Positions 42,495 to 53,800 of a DNA stretch of 64,000 bases are shown here, one piece after another; position 1 is the first letter of the stretch; the number at the start of each line of letters is the position of its first letter. The DNA comes from Synaphobranchus kaupii (taxonomy: Eukaryota > Chordata > Actinopteri > Anguilliformes > Synaphobranchidae): contig CM056389.1 in assembly GCA_029718625.1 (NCBI GenBank), positions 20,290,597 through 20,354,596 of the forward strand, given 5' to 3'. The position numbers and the translations under genes are program-made. The notes beneath the pieces were generated by a model, which was not told the origin of the DNA, ran no database searches, and saw only the letters and a program-made list of their open reading frames with translations.

Positions 42495-42845
42495 ATGATC
42501 AATAATGCGTAGACAACCATTGCGTAGACGTGTTCTATAGAGCGTTGCCTGGGAAGTATAAATAACAACAATAGCAACGCCAACAGGGTGCTAGCAATTT
42601 GGCGAATCCGAAATAAAGAATGAATTCATCAAAAGTTATTCTTTCAATATTTTTTCATTACTGACTAAACGTTTATGTTAACATTGTTGTATAAAAGCAA
42701 TAGATCACTCAAGGATTTGTGCGTTATTGGATATAATCACTGCAGAGAGTACTCCGCAACTCGACCTTCGGTCTCGTTGCTGCAATGTCACCACAATAAT
42801 TATATTTCCAATAACGCACTCCCTCTCGTGATCTATTGTTTAAAT
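42495..42845. repeat. Second copy of the dispersed repeat at 30144-30546
   Basis: It shares CATTGCGTAGACGTGTTCTA, AGGGTGCTAGCAATTTGGCG and the terminal palindrome around AATAGATCACTC and GTGATCTATTG. The copies are about 90 percent alike by eye. Class unknown. Confidence 0.75.
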
Positions 42846-42972
42846 ATTTCTTATTATTATTTTTAAATAAAATAAATTAATTCTCCCAAAAAGGCATTAA
42901 CCTCCCTATTACGATAGCATTATACAGCCATTTGTGTTAAGGTGTTGTTATGGGTCAATATAAAAAAAACAT

Positions 42973-43444
42973 AAACTATCGTTGAATCCTTTACTTTGTG
43001 CTGACCTATATTCTCTGGAGAAGTACAGCGGCGGAGCGAACGTTGGCCATTGCAACTTGTTGCTCTTCTTTGTCCACCAGTGCCGGCACTACATTCGTAG
43101 GTAATGTAAAGTATCGCTCCGCCGCCGTACTTCCACAGAGAATATAGGTCAGCACAAAGTAAAAGATTCAACGATAGTTTGACTTCAAAAATTATGGTAT
43201 AAACACTCAAAATAACCCCGATAGACTGTCGTCATATTTTATTTGCTTTGGGTGCACTGTGGAGTGTTTAAGTGCGTTTGGTAGTGGATGCTACCGGTTA
43301 CCATAGAGTTGCCCTAGCATTAGCAACGTGTGTATGTCCAAAAGAAGGACAGCATGGAATTAGCTGAAAATGGTTTCCATCAATCAACTACATCATGGGT
43401 AAGTCGTAATTGAGACATTATGTCCAAAATTCCAAACTATCCCT
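42973..43444. mobile_element. Long-inverted-repeat element, copy 3 (left arm truncated)
   Basis: It begins inside the left arm at AAACTATCGTTGAATCC and keeps the spacer and full right arm to the AGGG end with TTAA after it. It lies 1.7 kb from copy 2 in the same orientation. Confidence 0.8.
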
Positions 43445-43608
43445 TTAAGGCCATTTGATGAAGCAAATGACTAATTTGAAATTATACATCATATAGGTCA
43501 TACAGGCCCTAATATAACAGGAAAGTTAAAGGGGTGGAACGAAAGCTGGCCGCACCCCTGCTGCATTAAATGCTTGAGGAGCCATGAATGAACGGACCTG
43601 CCTGTGTG

Positions 43609-44777
43609 CTTTAATACTGCAGTGAGCTACAGTATCCTCTCAGACCAAAGCTGGACTTTAATACTGCAGTGAGCTACAGTACCCACTCAGACCAAAGCTG
43701 GACTTTAATAATGCAGTGAGCTACAGTACCCACTCAGACCAAAGCTGGGCTTTAATAATGCAGTGAGCTACAGTTCCCATTCAGACCAAAGCTGGTCTTT
43801 AATACTGCAGTGAGCTACAGTACCCATTCAGGCCAAAGCTGGGCTTTAATAATGCAGTGAGCTACAGTACCCACTCAGGACAAAGCTGGACTTTAATAAT
43901 GCAGTGAGCTACAGTACCCACTCAGACCAAAGCTGGACTTTAATAATGCAGTGAGCTACAGTACCCACTCAGACCAAAGCTGGGCTTTAATAATGCAGTG
44001 AGCTACAGTTCCCATTCAGACCAAAGCTGGTCTTTAATACTGCAGTGAGCTACAGTACCCATTCAGGCCAAAGCTGGGCTTTAATAATGCAGTGAGCTAC
44101 AGTACCCACTCAGGACAAAGCTGGACTTTAATAATGCAGTGAGCTACAGTACCCACTCAGACCAAAGCTGGACTTTAATAATGCAGTGAGCTACAGTACC
44201 CACTCAGACCAAAGCTGGGCTTTAATAATGCAGTGAGCTACAGTACCCACTCAGGACAAAGCTGGACTTTAATAATGCAGTGAGCTACAGTACCCACTCA
44301 GACCAAAGCTGGGCTGTAATACTGCAGTGAGCTACAGTACCCATTCAGACCAAAGCTGGGCTTCAATAATGCAGTGAGCTACAGTACCCACTCAGACCAA
44401 AGCTGGACTTTAATAATGCAGTGAGCTACAGTACCCACTCAGACCAAAGCTGGGCTTTAATAATGCAGTGAGCTACAGTACCCACTCAGGACAAAGCTGG
44501 ACTTTAATAATGCAGTGAGCTACAGTACCCACTCAGACCAAAGCTGGGCTTTAATAATGCAGTGAGCTACAGTACCCACTCAGGACAAAGCTGGACTTTA
44601 ATAATGCAGTGAGCTACAGTACCCACTCAGACCAAAGCTGGACTTTAATAATGCAGTGAGCTACAGTACCCACTCAGACCAAAGCTGGGCTGTAATACTG
44701 CAGTGAGCTACAGTACCCATTCAGACCAAAGCTGGGCTTCAATAATGCAGTGAGCTACAGTACCCACTCAGACCAAA
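43609..44777. repeat. 47-bp minisatellite with higher-order repeats, about 25 copies
   Basis: The unit is CTTTAATAATGCAGTGAGCT then ACAGTACCCACTCAGACCAA and AGCTGGG. Variant monomers recur in register: the GCTGGTCTTTAATACTG variant at 43791 and 44026 (235 bp, five units) and the GGGCTGTAATACTG variant at 44311 and 44687 (376 bp, eight units). Confidence 0.97.
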
Positions 44778-45249
44778 ACCACTGGAATGTTGTATGTGCA
44801 AGTTCAGGCCAAGGATTTTTAATTTTTTTTTACAAATGGGGCAGGTGGGGAGTGGGGGGGGGGGGGTGATAAGGCGGAAGAGGGCAACGGGGTTTTTTCA
44901 ACCAAACTTCCTTTTAAAAGCTTTTGAATGCTCCTCATTCACATGTAGCCTTATTCTTCTCCTCTCTTTAAAAAAAAAATTCCCTCCAGCTCCGCCGCTC
45001 TCCTCCTCCTCACCTGCTCACACACCTGTTGACCTCCGAGGGCGGTGGCATCAGCCCGGCAGCTGTCACGCCCCTCCCCAACACTCTCCGACCCTCCCCA
45101 CCCATCCCAGAGCCTCATGTTGCCCCTGACAGTGATTCCAAACGATTAAACGCACGTTTTCCCATTTCTTTTCCTTTCCAGTTGGGCAAAAATGAACGTT
45201 TGATAATGTTTTCTTATTTCATTTTTGTTCTTTTACATGTTCGAAATAA

Positions 45250-45252
<3 letters not shown>

Positions 45253-45280
<28 letters not shown>

Positions 45281-45281
45281 A
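45253..45281. repeat. CTA trinucleotide repeat
   Basis: About nine CTA copies after TTCGAAATAAA, possibly the tail of a LINE/SINE. Confidence 0.9.
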
Positions 45282-45525
45282 CGTTCTGGCACTCACCAAT
45301 ATTTTCTCTTTTGGGATTTTTTCTTGGGTAGAACAGAAGCTCAGAACGCAAACATCAGTTAATCCCAGAATGTTTGTAAAAACGTTTTAAAGAAAGTCTT
45401 AAGAACAAATTTGTTCGTAGAGTGATTGATGAATGAGGCCCAACGCCGTTCCTGCTCCACTCTTCCTAGTGAAAGCGTCTTAGTTTATTTATTTTTTAAA
45501 TTACAATTGATCCTGAAGCAGTTCA

Positions 45526-45625
45526 GGTTAGGTATCTTGTTGAAGACTACAAGGGCAGTGCCCCACCTGGGAATTGAACCGGCCAACCCAGAGTTAAAAG
45601 CCCTAATCATTACTAAAACAGAAAC
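45526..45625 (-). mobile_element. tRNA-derived SINE, reverse
   Basis: On the minus strand: GGTTCAATTCCCAGGTGGGG (B box and following words), then TAACCTGAACTG. Confidence 0.6.
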
Positions 45626-46002
45626 AATTAGAGCTCAGTCACTTGTGAAAGCGCTGGGAAGTAGAGCAATGCTAAACAAACCACCACAAACTCCTACCTT
45701 GGTAAAAAAAAACAGCTTATCTTTCTAACTCGTGGACAGTGTCTTCCCAGGAAACTGTTTAATAAACACTGCATTTTTTAAATAGTTAAAAGCACAGTGT
45801 TGATATTTCAGAATATCTGAGGTGAATCCAGCCGAACAGAGCCGATCTCTATCTTCATACTGAATGTATGGAGAGCAATGTGGTCCCAGCAGGATCTGTG
45901 GCACAAGGGCGCCATCTACAGTCCGTGACCAGAACCACACACATATACACGCAGACACACAACCGTAGAAAAGGCAAACGCGTGCACAAACATCTCACCC
46001 AC

Positions 46003-46071
46003 TCTCACTCACTCACTCACTCACTCACTCACTCACTCACTCACTCACTCACTCACTCACTCACTCACTCA

Positions 46072-46110
<39 letters not shown>
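46003..46110. repeat. CACT tetranucleotide repeat passing into CA
   Basis: (CACT)n at 46003-46076 then (CA)n and (CACACG)n. The flanking words AACCATAGAAAAGGCAAACA and CGTGCACAAACATC occur before this tract, after it, and before the next one, so the whole block is tandemly triplicated. Confidence 0.95.
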
Positions 46111-46118
<8 letters not shown>

Positions 46119-46239
46119 ACGCACACAACCATAGAAAAGGCAAACACGTGCACAAACATCTCTCTCACCCACTCACTCACATACACACACTCACTCACAG
46201 ACACACACACAACCATAGAAAAGGCAAACACGTGCACAA

Positions 46240-46345
46240 ACATCACTCACTCACTCACTCACTCACTCACTCACTCACTCACTCACTCACTCACTCACTC
46301 ACTCACTCACTCACTCACTCACTCACTCACTCACTCACTCACACA
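46240..46345. repeat. CACT tetranucleotide repeat
   Basis: About 26 copies of CACT, third member of the triplicated block starting near 45960. Confidence 0.95.
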
Positions 46346-47141
46346 GGGACTAGTTTAAGGGGGGCACCTGGTATATGACACAAACTGTGAGCTTTGTTCC
46401 ACGTTAGAATGCAGCCTCACAGAGCCAACTGGTCACAATTAAACCTTCTCTCACATTCCCCCATTCCGTTCAATGTGCATTCAGTTCTGATTCATTACTT
46501 CTGAGCTGCCCCAGGTGAAAGGTGAGAGCATCTCAGTGGAGACCGACGATTTCACACAAAGAAACGCAAAACAAACAGCTGTCCACCCAGCAAATTATCT
46601 CCCCAAAATGTAAACTACATAACGCAGACGTTTATCTCACACACACAGTAAAAAAAAAGGCTGTTTTGTTTTTTTTAAAGCAAGGACCAAGCGGGATCTA
46701 GCAACAGGGAAATCCAAGGACACACATGGCTTCAGGGCAGGAGACGTCTGCCATAGAATTCTGTGCACTGTTGCCATGGTGAGAAACAGCATTCCACGGG
46801 CTGAGAGTGTACTCTGTGGGCCCTGGCACATGAATAATTGATTATGGATATGAGATGCAGAGAGATTACACCAGCATCGTTTCCACCAACAACATTTTGA
46901 GAAAATAAATATTCTAACCAGAGCAACGTGGGCGTGGACTTGTCTTCAGGAAAGCACGCACGCCTACACACGCAGATTGAGAATATCGGGTACATAATGT
47001 TTCTTTTGGGCGATCACTGCCATCATCGTTTCCACTAGAGACCGTTTCCTGGGCAACCTGCATTCCCAGATGTCCATGACATCACATCTTGGCAGCTGCC
47101 AACGTCCAACACCAACATGCAGTTGGGGAGAGGTGCACCAG

Positions 47142-47335
47142 GGGTGCGTCCCAAAACTCGAAAATGCACCCACCTTTCCTCCACTACCACCTCCTCTCCC
47201 CAATGCCCCGGAAACCGATCTTTGTGTCATAATACATAGAGAACTGGGGTTGCAGGTTCAAATCCCAAGGGGAACACTACCAATGTACCCTTGATACTTC
47301 TGAACACAAGCATCTGCATAAGCAGTTAAATTAGG
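47142..47335 (+). mobile_element. MITE fragment followed by SINE
   Basis: GTGCGTCCCAAAACTCGAAA through CCACTACCACCTCCTCTCC matches the left end of the element at 48464. It then passes into SINE words GGGGTTGCAGGTTCAAATCC and GCATCTGCATAAGCAG. Confidence 0.5.
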
Positions 47336-48118
47336 TAAAAAAAGCACGAATGAGAACTGGGGAGGCCGTCTTACAGCACCACTGTACAGCAGAGAGAGAG
47401 AGAGAGGGAGGGACTCTCCCAGGGCATGAAATTAACTTTTTCACCCACTGGCCAGGGTGGCTTGGGGATTCTAAAGACCACCAGCCATTTTCAACGTTGT
47501 ACCAGCCACATTGCCTTTTACAATATAACACAACCTGGTTGGTTACCTGCCAAAGTGCCTGTTAGAGTAGAAAATCTTACCAGCCGCAATCAAAATTTTT
47601 CCAGAATTTGGCCGGTGGCGGATATTAATTTCACATCCTGGACACCCTCCCACGCCATTAGGATGGAACAGTCTCTACCCCTTAATGATTACCATGCGCC
47701 TCATCCATCTTCCAAGCACACACACACACACACACACACACTTACACACTTTCAGACGCCCACAGCACTATAAAACCTGAGGTCCATCCGTCTCATGTTG
47801 AAGGTGGTAGGGGTTACGCAGTGCAGACAATTACAGTGAAAATGAGGGCATGATATTAAACAAGCTCATCAAAAACATGCCCCGCTTCCTTTTGCCAAAT
47901 TGGCAGTTTAGAATGACATCTCATTTGTGATGGAAAACAAACCTCACTGTCCCGCCAGCCATGTCTCCCCCGCCCCCGCCCCCCTCCCCCCCGCCCCCCC
48001 CGCACTGGGTCCTGTGAGGATGCCACCCCGCCACTTTCAATCCCGCCATCTGGACCGCCTCTTTTCCAAACCCCTCTTTTCGGATACCATCTGCTCCCCC
48101 AGCATGGATCCCCCATTC

Positions 48119-48165
48119 CGCACACACACACACACACACATACACACATACACACACATACAATA
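48119..48165. repeat. CA microsatellite
   Basis: (CA)n with ATACACAC interruptions, followed by AATATATTAAAT-type AT-rich sequence. Confidence 0.9.
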
Positions 48166-48461
48166 TTAAATATATTAAATATATTATATAATATTAAAAT
48201 AAAAAAATTTTTAAATTGTTATATATCAATAGAGCAATGCAAATAAATATGTACAAAATGTGTCACGGTTCCATCTTAAATGAACCCCATCAGCGCTCGA
48301 CCCTCCTGGGTAATGCCACGCCCTCTTATCTGCTTCTGCTCAACACCGCCGCATTAACAGGACACGTCAGCGTAAGGAACCTGTCTCTGCGGACCAGACA
48401 AACGGTGTTCATGGGCACCTCAGAGGCGTAGCCTGTAGCGCACCATCCGCACGATCACTGG

Positions 48462-48775
48462 GCGCGTCCCAATACTGGAAAAATGCACCCTCCCTTCCTC
48501 CACTACCACCTCCTCTACTCCGTGCCCTGGAAACTGATCTTTGTGTTTTAATCTAATGTCGCTGATTACATCTTAATTACGTATGAATGGTTACATATTA
48601 ATTAATGTCTCAACGCAAACCGCAATGTCAGGTACATTGCATACTGTACATGCAAATACTTGTACTCGAAACGTTCAGGCAGTTTTGCATATTTCCAGGT
48701 AGGAGAGGAGTGGTAGTCGGGGAGTGGAGGAAGGGAGGTGGAGAGGTGGGGAGTGAAGAATATTGGGACGCAGCC
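48462..48775. mobile_element. MITE with GCGTCCCAATA ends
   Basis: The left end is GGGCGCGTCCCAATACTGG and the right end is ATTGGGACGCAGCCCA. The left side has CCTCCACTACCACCTCCTC and the right side GTGGTAGTCGGGGAGTGGAGG, its inverted partner. Confidence 0.7.
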
Positions 48776-49420
48776 CACTGTGAGGGCTCCGCCCTGTGGG
48801 CGGTTCAAATCCGGCTCTCCCTCTCTCTCTCTCGCTCCCATTCTTCCTGTCTCTCTACACTGCGCTGTCCCAACTGAAAAGCCCTAAAGAATATTTTTTT
48901 TAAATAAATTGTTTTCAAACAAGTACCATATAATTAGGCATATTACAGTGCATTTACTGTAAAGAAGGCTAGTGTCGTTTAATGGTGAAAGGAATACAGG
49001 TTTTTTTTAATGAATATAAATGTACTTCATGTAAGGGCCGAGGTCGGTTCATGCTGTAGGCTGCCGGGTCCAAACCGACAGCTGTAAAAGGCAGATTTGG
49101 GGTTGCCACCATTTTGGGGCTCCAGGTATTAGCCAAAAATCATTTGAAAACATTGCAGCACAAATTAAAAAATAAGATTGTAAATTCACAGTAGAAAGAA
49201 GAATATACATTTATATAGCTTACATATTCAAATAAATTCAATTTGTATAGCACTTCTTACAGAAAACTGTCACAGAGAAACAGAAGGAAAATTGGGCAAA
49301 ATATGAAATAAGGTTTGTTGATCACCTCAGTTTAAAAACTGCCCAAAATGTACCACAGTGGTCAAAGGTTGGCTTTTCAAACACTCAAATCTAAACCAGG
49401 GATATCAGAATCCAGACCTG

Positions 49421-49567
49421 GGGGGTATACTATGAAGCAGAATTACTGAGTTAGCTGGATAACTGCACTGAGTAAAACCCAGAGCAGCTCTTTTTAGTTT
49501 AGTCCATGTTTTTACTCAGTGCAGTTATCCAGCTAACAAAGTAATCCTGCTTCGTAGTATACCCCCC
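49421..49567. mobile_element. Palindromic MITE, copy 2
   Basis: GGGGGTATACTATGAAGCAG at the left and CTGCTTCGTAGTATACCCCC at the right; the inside is a palindrome with ACTGAGTTAGCTGGATAACT. Confidence 0.85.
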
Positions 49568-50025
49568 TGAAGGGACTGTTTTTAGATGTCTTTCAGCACT
49601 TAAGTAGGGTGACCATAGTATAATCTATTGAATATCAAAAAAATAGGATGGGGCGGCGTGCGGGTGTTATGAACATAATACGGGGCTATTTGGCTGTTTA
49701 TATATGGTCTATGGAATTAGCTAAACCTAACTGGACATTCTTAGGAATTTAGAAATCCCCCCTGGAGAGATATTTTCGGTCCCAAAAAGAAATTTCAAGA
49801 AAAAAAAGGATGTCTGGTCAGCCTAACCTAACGCGGCATTCACGTCATATGGGAATTATGGTTTGAACGACTTGCTTGCTCGTAACGACAACATGGAAGC
49901 GTTCGTGCGTTGACCTCGGATGAATGCGTTTAACGCTAGGTTTGGGGAGGGCCTCTCAGATCACTGAAAAGATGGAGGTTTTTGTTAACTATCGCCATTT
50001 TGGCTCATTTTGCCAAACTTTGGTG

Positions 50026-50375
50026 AACATTTCGGATGAGACGTTAAACCGAGGTCCTGACTCATTGTGGTCATTAAAGATCCCATGACACTTATCGTAA
50101 AGAGTTTCCCCGGTGTCCTGGCTAAACTCCCAACCCAGGCTCTTTCTATCTGCCACCTAATCATCCCCCAGTTTAATTGGCTAAAAGAATTATTCTCTCC
50201 CTCTCCACCTCAGCTGATGTGTGGTGAGCATACTGGCGCAAAATGGCTGCCGTTGCATCACCCAGGTGGGTGCTACACATTGGCGGTGGTAGAGGCGAGT
50301 TTCCCCCTCATCATTGTAAAGCGCTTTGAGTATCTAGAAAGGCGCTATATAAATGCCATGCATTATTATGCATTA
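50026..50375 (+). mobile_element. Retrotransposon 3' end (LINE/SINE tail)
   Basis: It begins ACATTTCGGATGAGACGTTA and ends AAGCGCTTTGAGTATCTAGA, then GGCGCTATATAAATG. This block is a widely dispersed 3' end in fish genomes; the exact family is uncertain. Confidence 0.65.
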
Positions 50376-50529
50376 CTATTTGATTAGACTGTACCCAGCC
50401 TACGGACTTTTGACAGGTTTTCAGATAATCCGTTAAAACCGATAAACAATAGTTGGTTATGATCATTTGTTGAAAATAAGTTTCTTATGTTTGACCACAG
50501 AATTCGCCACCACGCTTGGTTGACATCAA

Positions 50530-50704
50530 GGGCCTGATTTACTAAGACCTTTAGTGTGTGCAAAACTGTTTAGCACTCGTAAAACCAAAAAAACAACCAC
50601 TGATTGGTGCAGAACAAATACCATGACCAATCATAGGTCATTCTATTGGTTTTGTGTGCGCTAAAATGTTTTCCACATGCTAAAGGTCTTAGTAAATCAG
50701 GCCC
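50530..50704. mobile_element. GGGCC-ended foldback MITE, complete copy
   Basis: GGGCCTGATTTACTAAGACC at the left and the exact reverse complement GGTCTTAGTAAATCAGGCCC at the right. Same family as 11325-11496. Confidence 0.8.
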
Positions 50705-50873
50705 CAAGTGGGATAAATCGGAATACTTAAAAAGAGTTCACAAGTAGTAATCACTGCCATCAATCAATACCTTGAAACATAGAATGAGGTGTCTTAGTGT
50801 TGGGCTAAAATAAAAACCTGCACCGGTATCTTTCGGATTAGATTGGACACCCCGGAAATCACACACCTTATTT

Positions 50874-51069
50874 CAGGGGTCATCTGAAAAGGGCCAGTGT
50901 GGGTCCAGGTTTTTGTTTTAGCCCAGCACTAAGATACCTGATTCAACTAATTAAGTAATCATGGTCTTCCATGAATACCTTGATAAGTAGAATCAGGCGT
51001 CTTAGTGCCGGGCTAAAACAAAAACCTGGACCCACACTGGCCGTTTGCAGATGAGGTTCCCCACCCCTG
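50874..51069. mobile_element. Short hAT-like MITE with 8-bp target duplication
   Basis: CCTTATTT stands immediately before (50866-50873) and after (51070-51077). The ends are CAGGGGTCATCTGAAAAGGG and, backward, CAGGGGTGGGGAACCTCATC. The body has GTGTGGGTCCAGGTTTTTG in inverted orientation at both sides. A related degenerate copy is near 52870-53020. Confidence 0.8.
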
Positions 51070-53122
51070 CCTTATTTCAAGGCCTAAACTGTCTTCCAAA
51101 TTGAAAAGAAACCACACAACCTGACAGACACTGGAGCCCTCCAGGACTGGAGTTTGAGATCCCTGGTCTACACTGCTGATATCCCCAGAGGAACTGGAGA
51201 ACTGACAAATAATAAGAGAGCCACCAATAATGAGGCCTTTTATTCAACAGCCTCAGGGGTCTTCAGAACCAAACCGGTCGTCTCTCAGGCTGCCTGCCTG
51301 TTAATTTGACAGGGGGGAAAGGGGGAGGGGGCAGTGTAAGAGAGGGACTCTGGGGGAGTCAGGCTGTGCCATGGTTTTTATTGTCACTTAATTGAGCAGT
51401 TAAGCAGTTAATTACACGGTTAACTTGTCTCACCTGGCTTCTTGGGTATGAATGGTGTTGTTGTGTTAAAATCCAGACATGGACCCGAGAACAGTCAAAG
51501 TTATTTTTGTAACACAGCTAATGAATTTTGTGAAGAAGAAAAAAAATAAGGGCAACGCTCACATTTACTCGGAGGTCAATGTTAAGAACAAATATTGACT
51601 GGACACAGGCCTGCTATGGACACAAAGGCTTAAAACGTGGCAACAAGCCAAACCTGCGCTAATCAAAATGACTAGACTAATCACCGAAACATGTAACCGT
51701 GTGTTGCGCATGACCTTGACTAATCACAGGAGTGACTGGCCTACCTAGGGGTCCCCAGGGGTCCCCAGGGAAGCGCTGACGCAGGTGTTGTAATGAAGCT
51801 TCCCGAGGATTCATGGGAAATATCAGTGTGTACCCAATGAAGTTGATGTGGTGCAAAGGAAAGTAGCTCTGTCCCTACTATCAGAGATGTTTATAAGCCT
51901 TCATTGTCCTCTCTGTTCAAAATGGACCAGAAATCAAAGGAGAACCCAGGCTCAGGTACTGACAGCTGAATAAAGTACACCTGCTGGGTGTCACCTGTAT
52001 CAGGTGACCAGGGCTTTATGTCCGGAACAGGCTCACCATTGAGAGTGGTGGTCATTCCCAGCCAGCTGCTCTCCATGAACTCTTCCATCTGCAAGGAGGT
52101 TGGATTCATTCCGATTCCTGTAAATGTTTTTTTTTTTCCTCAACGGGAGCACATCTCCATAAAACTCTGTACATCCATACACACCGATGCTCCTCTTGTC
52201 AGAAATGCAGGTAGTAAGCAGTTACAACAGGAGACAGAATTATTTTGGTTTATGTTCTCCCGTGTGACTACTTGCAGTCTATTTTCAGGTCTATTTTTGC
52301 AGTTATCATTTTAAATGGCGGTAGCACCACACACTGCTTTCTATAATTCTGTTACAGATTATAAATCGTGGGCCGTCTGTAGAATTGGAAAGAAATAACC
52401 TTTTAAAATTCCATATCTTCCCCAAACTGTGCCTGTGCCCCCATGGTAAACATCTCTCGGAAAAAAACTCTTGTAGCCTGAAATTGTGCAAGGAAAGCCA
52501 AACAAAGCTCAAACCTTACATTCGGAATCCATTTCAAGCACCCGCAACTTGATAGGAAGGAGAGAGATGGAGAATTAAGACATTTCTACTCTCAGAAAAT
52601 GGCTGACCCCCTCATCCTGACGGAATAATCCTGTTACTGTCAAGATAAATGAGCTGTGCCCCCCCCCATTACAAACACAAACTTAACAGTTCATAAAATG
52701 TAATTGTATATTATCCAGCACTTAATACAACCACGCAGCAGTGGCTGATTAGACTTAGCATTAATATCCTGTAGTAGCCATTAACATTAGCTCATGGAGA
52801 ATAACTGCAACAATAGCTGTCAGTTTGAATTTTCTGCCTGCCAACATTTTTACACAAGCATCCAATCTTATTCAAGAAGGAGCCGGTGTGGGTGCTGGCT
52901 TTTATTTTAGACCAGCGCATTTAAAAATAAAAAAAAATCTGATTCAACTAATCTACACCATGACTAATGATCATGATTAGCTAACTGTATGTTTTAGTGC
53001 TGGACGAGAGCAGTTTAAGCCAGGCTCTGGTACATCTTGGTAACATTCTCCCTGCTTATGGTAGTGTTGCAAGGCCAGGCTATGAAATATTGCATCACTC
53101 ATGTATTTGCATTTGCTATCCA

Positions 53123-53292
53123 GGTGGGGTTTACTGCAAAATCAGGATTGCTGAGTTAGCTGGATAACTGCACCGAGTAAAACCCGGAACCCTCCCAAAT
53201 CTGGGACATGTAGTAAAGAGAGCTGTTCCGGGTTTTAGTCAATGCAGTTATCCAGCTAACACAGTAATTCTGCTTCGGAGTTTACCCCACCT
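53123..53292. mobile_element. Palindromic MITE, copy 3
   Basis: GGTGGGGTTTACTGCAAAAT and the opposite end GGAGTTTACCCCACC enclose GCTGAGTTAGCTGGATAACT and its reverse complement. Confidence 0.8.
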
Positions 53293-53705
53293 GGAACTCG
53301 AGATCTATCCGTGTTAGCTGCCAAAAATAAATAAGTAAATAAAATCGTTATCTTCCAAAAAAAAAGAAAGAAATGCTTCTCACACTGAAAACAATGCATT
53401 AGAGGCTTGCAATTAGGCCATACCAGTCAAACCAGATGGTATTGTCCCTGACGATGAGAAGAATAATCTAATGAACTCTTGAAAGCCAGCTGGCCACTTC
53501 TCAGAGGCAACAAACCTCAATTAATGACCGAGCCTAAATTAAAGGCGCTTTCCAATATTGATACAGAAACTATATCCACACGGACAATTGAACAGAATAG
53601 ACACAGAGGTACCTGGAGCTAAGTACAGACCATTTCAATTAATCTACATAAGATTACAAAAAAAAAAGCCTTTGTGGTGAAGGGAATTTTGGATCAATGC
53701 AATGC

Positions 53706-53800
53706 TCCACAACCCTGGTCCTGGAGAACCACAAGGGTTCTGCTGGGGTTCCCAGCCATGGTCTTCCCAGCCATGGTCTTGGACAACCACAGGGTTCTTT
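53706..53800. repeat. hAT-end-like fragment with short tandem repeat
   Basis: CAACCCTGGTCCTGGAGAAC followed by two copies of TCCCAGCCATGGTCTT. It resembles the left end of the 56297 element family but no right end was found. Confidence 0.4.

Larger units (their letters stand above)
49397..51165. mobile_element. hAT-like element with nested insertions
   Basis: The left end is CAGGGATATCAGAATCCAGA and the right end read backward is CAGGGATCTCAAACTCCAGT. The 8 bases outside (ATCTAAAC and GTCTACAC) agree at six of eight positions, resembling the hAT target consensus. Inside sit a palindromic MITE (49421-49567), a retrotransposon tail (50026-50375), a GGGCC MITE (50530-50704) and a smaller hAT-like MITE (50874-51069). 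Confidence 0.55.
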
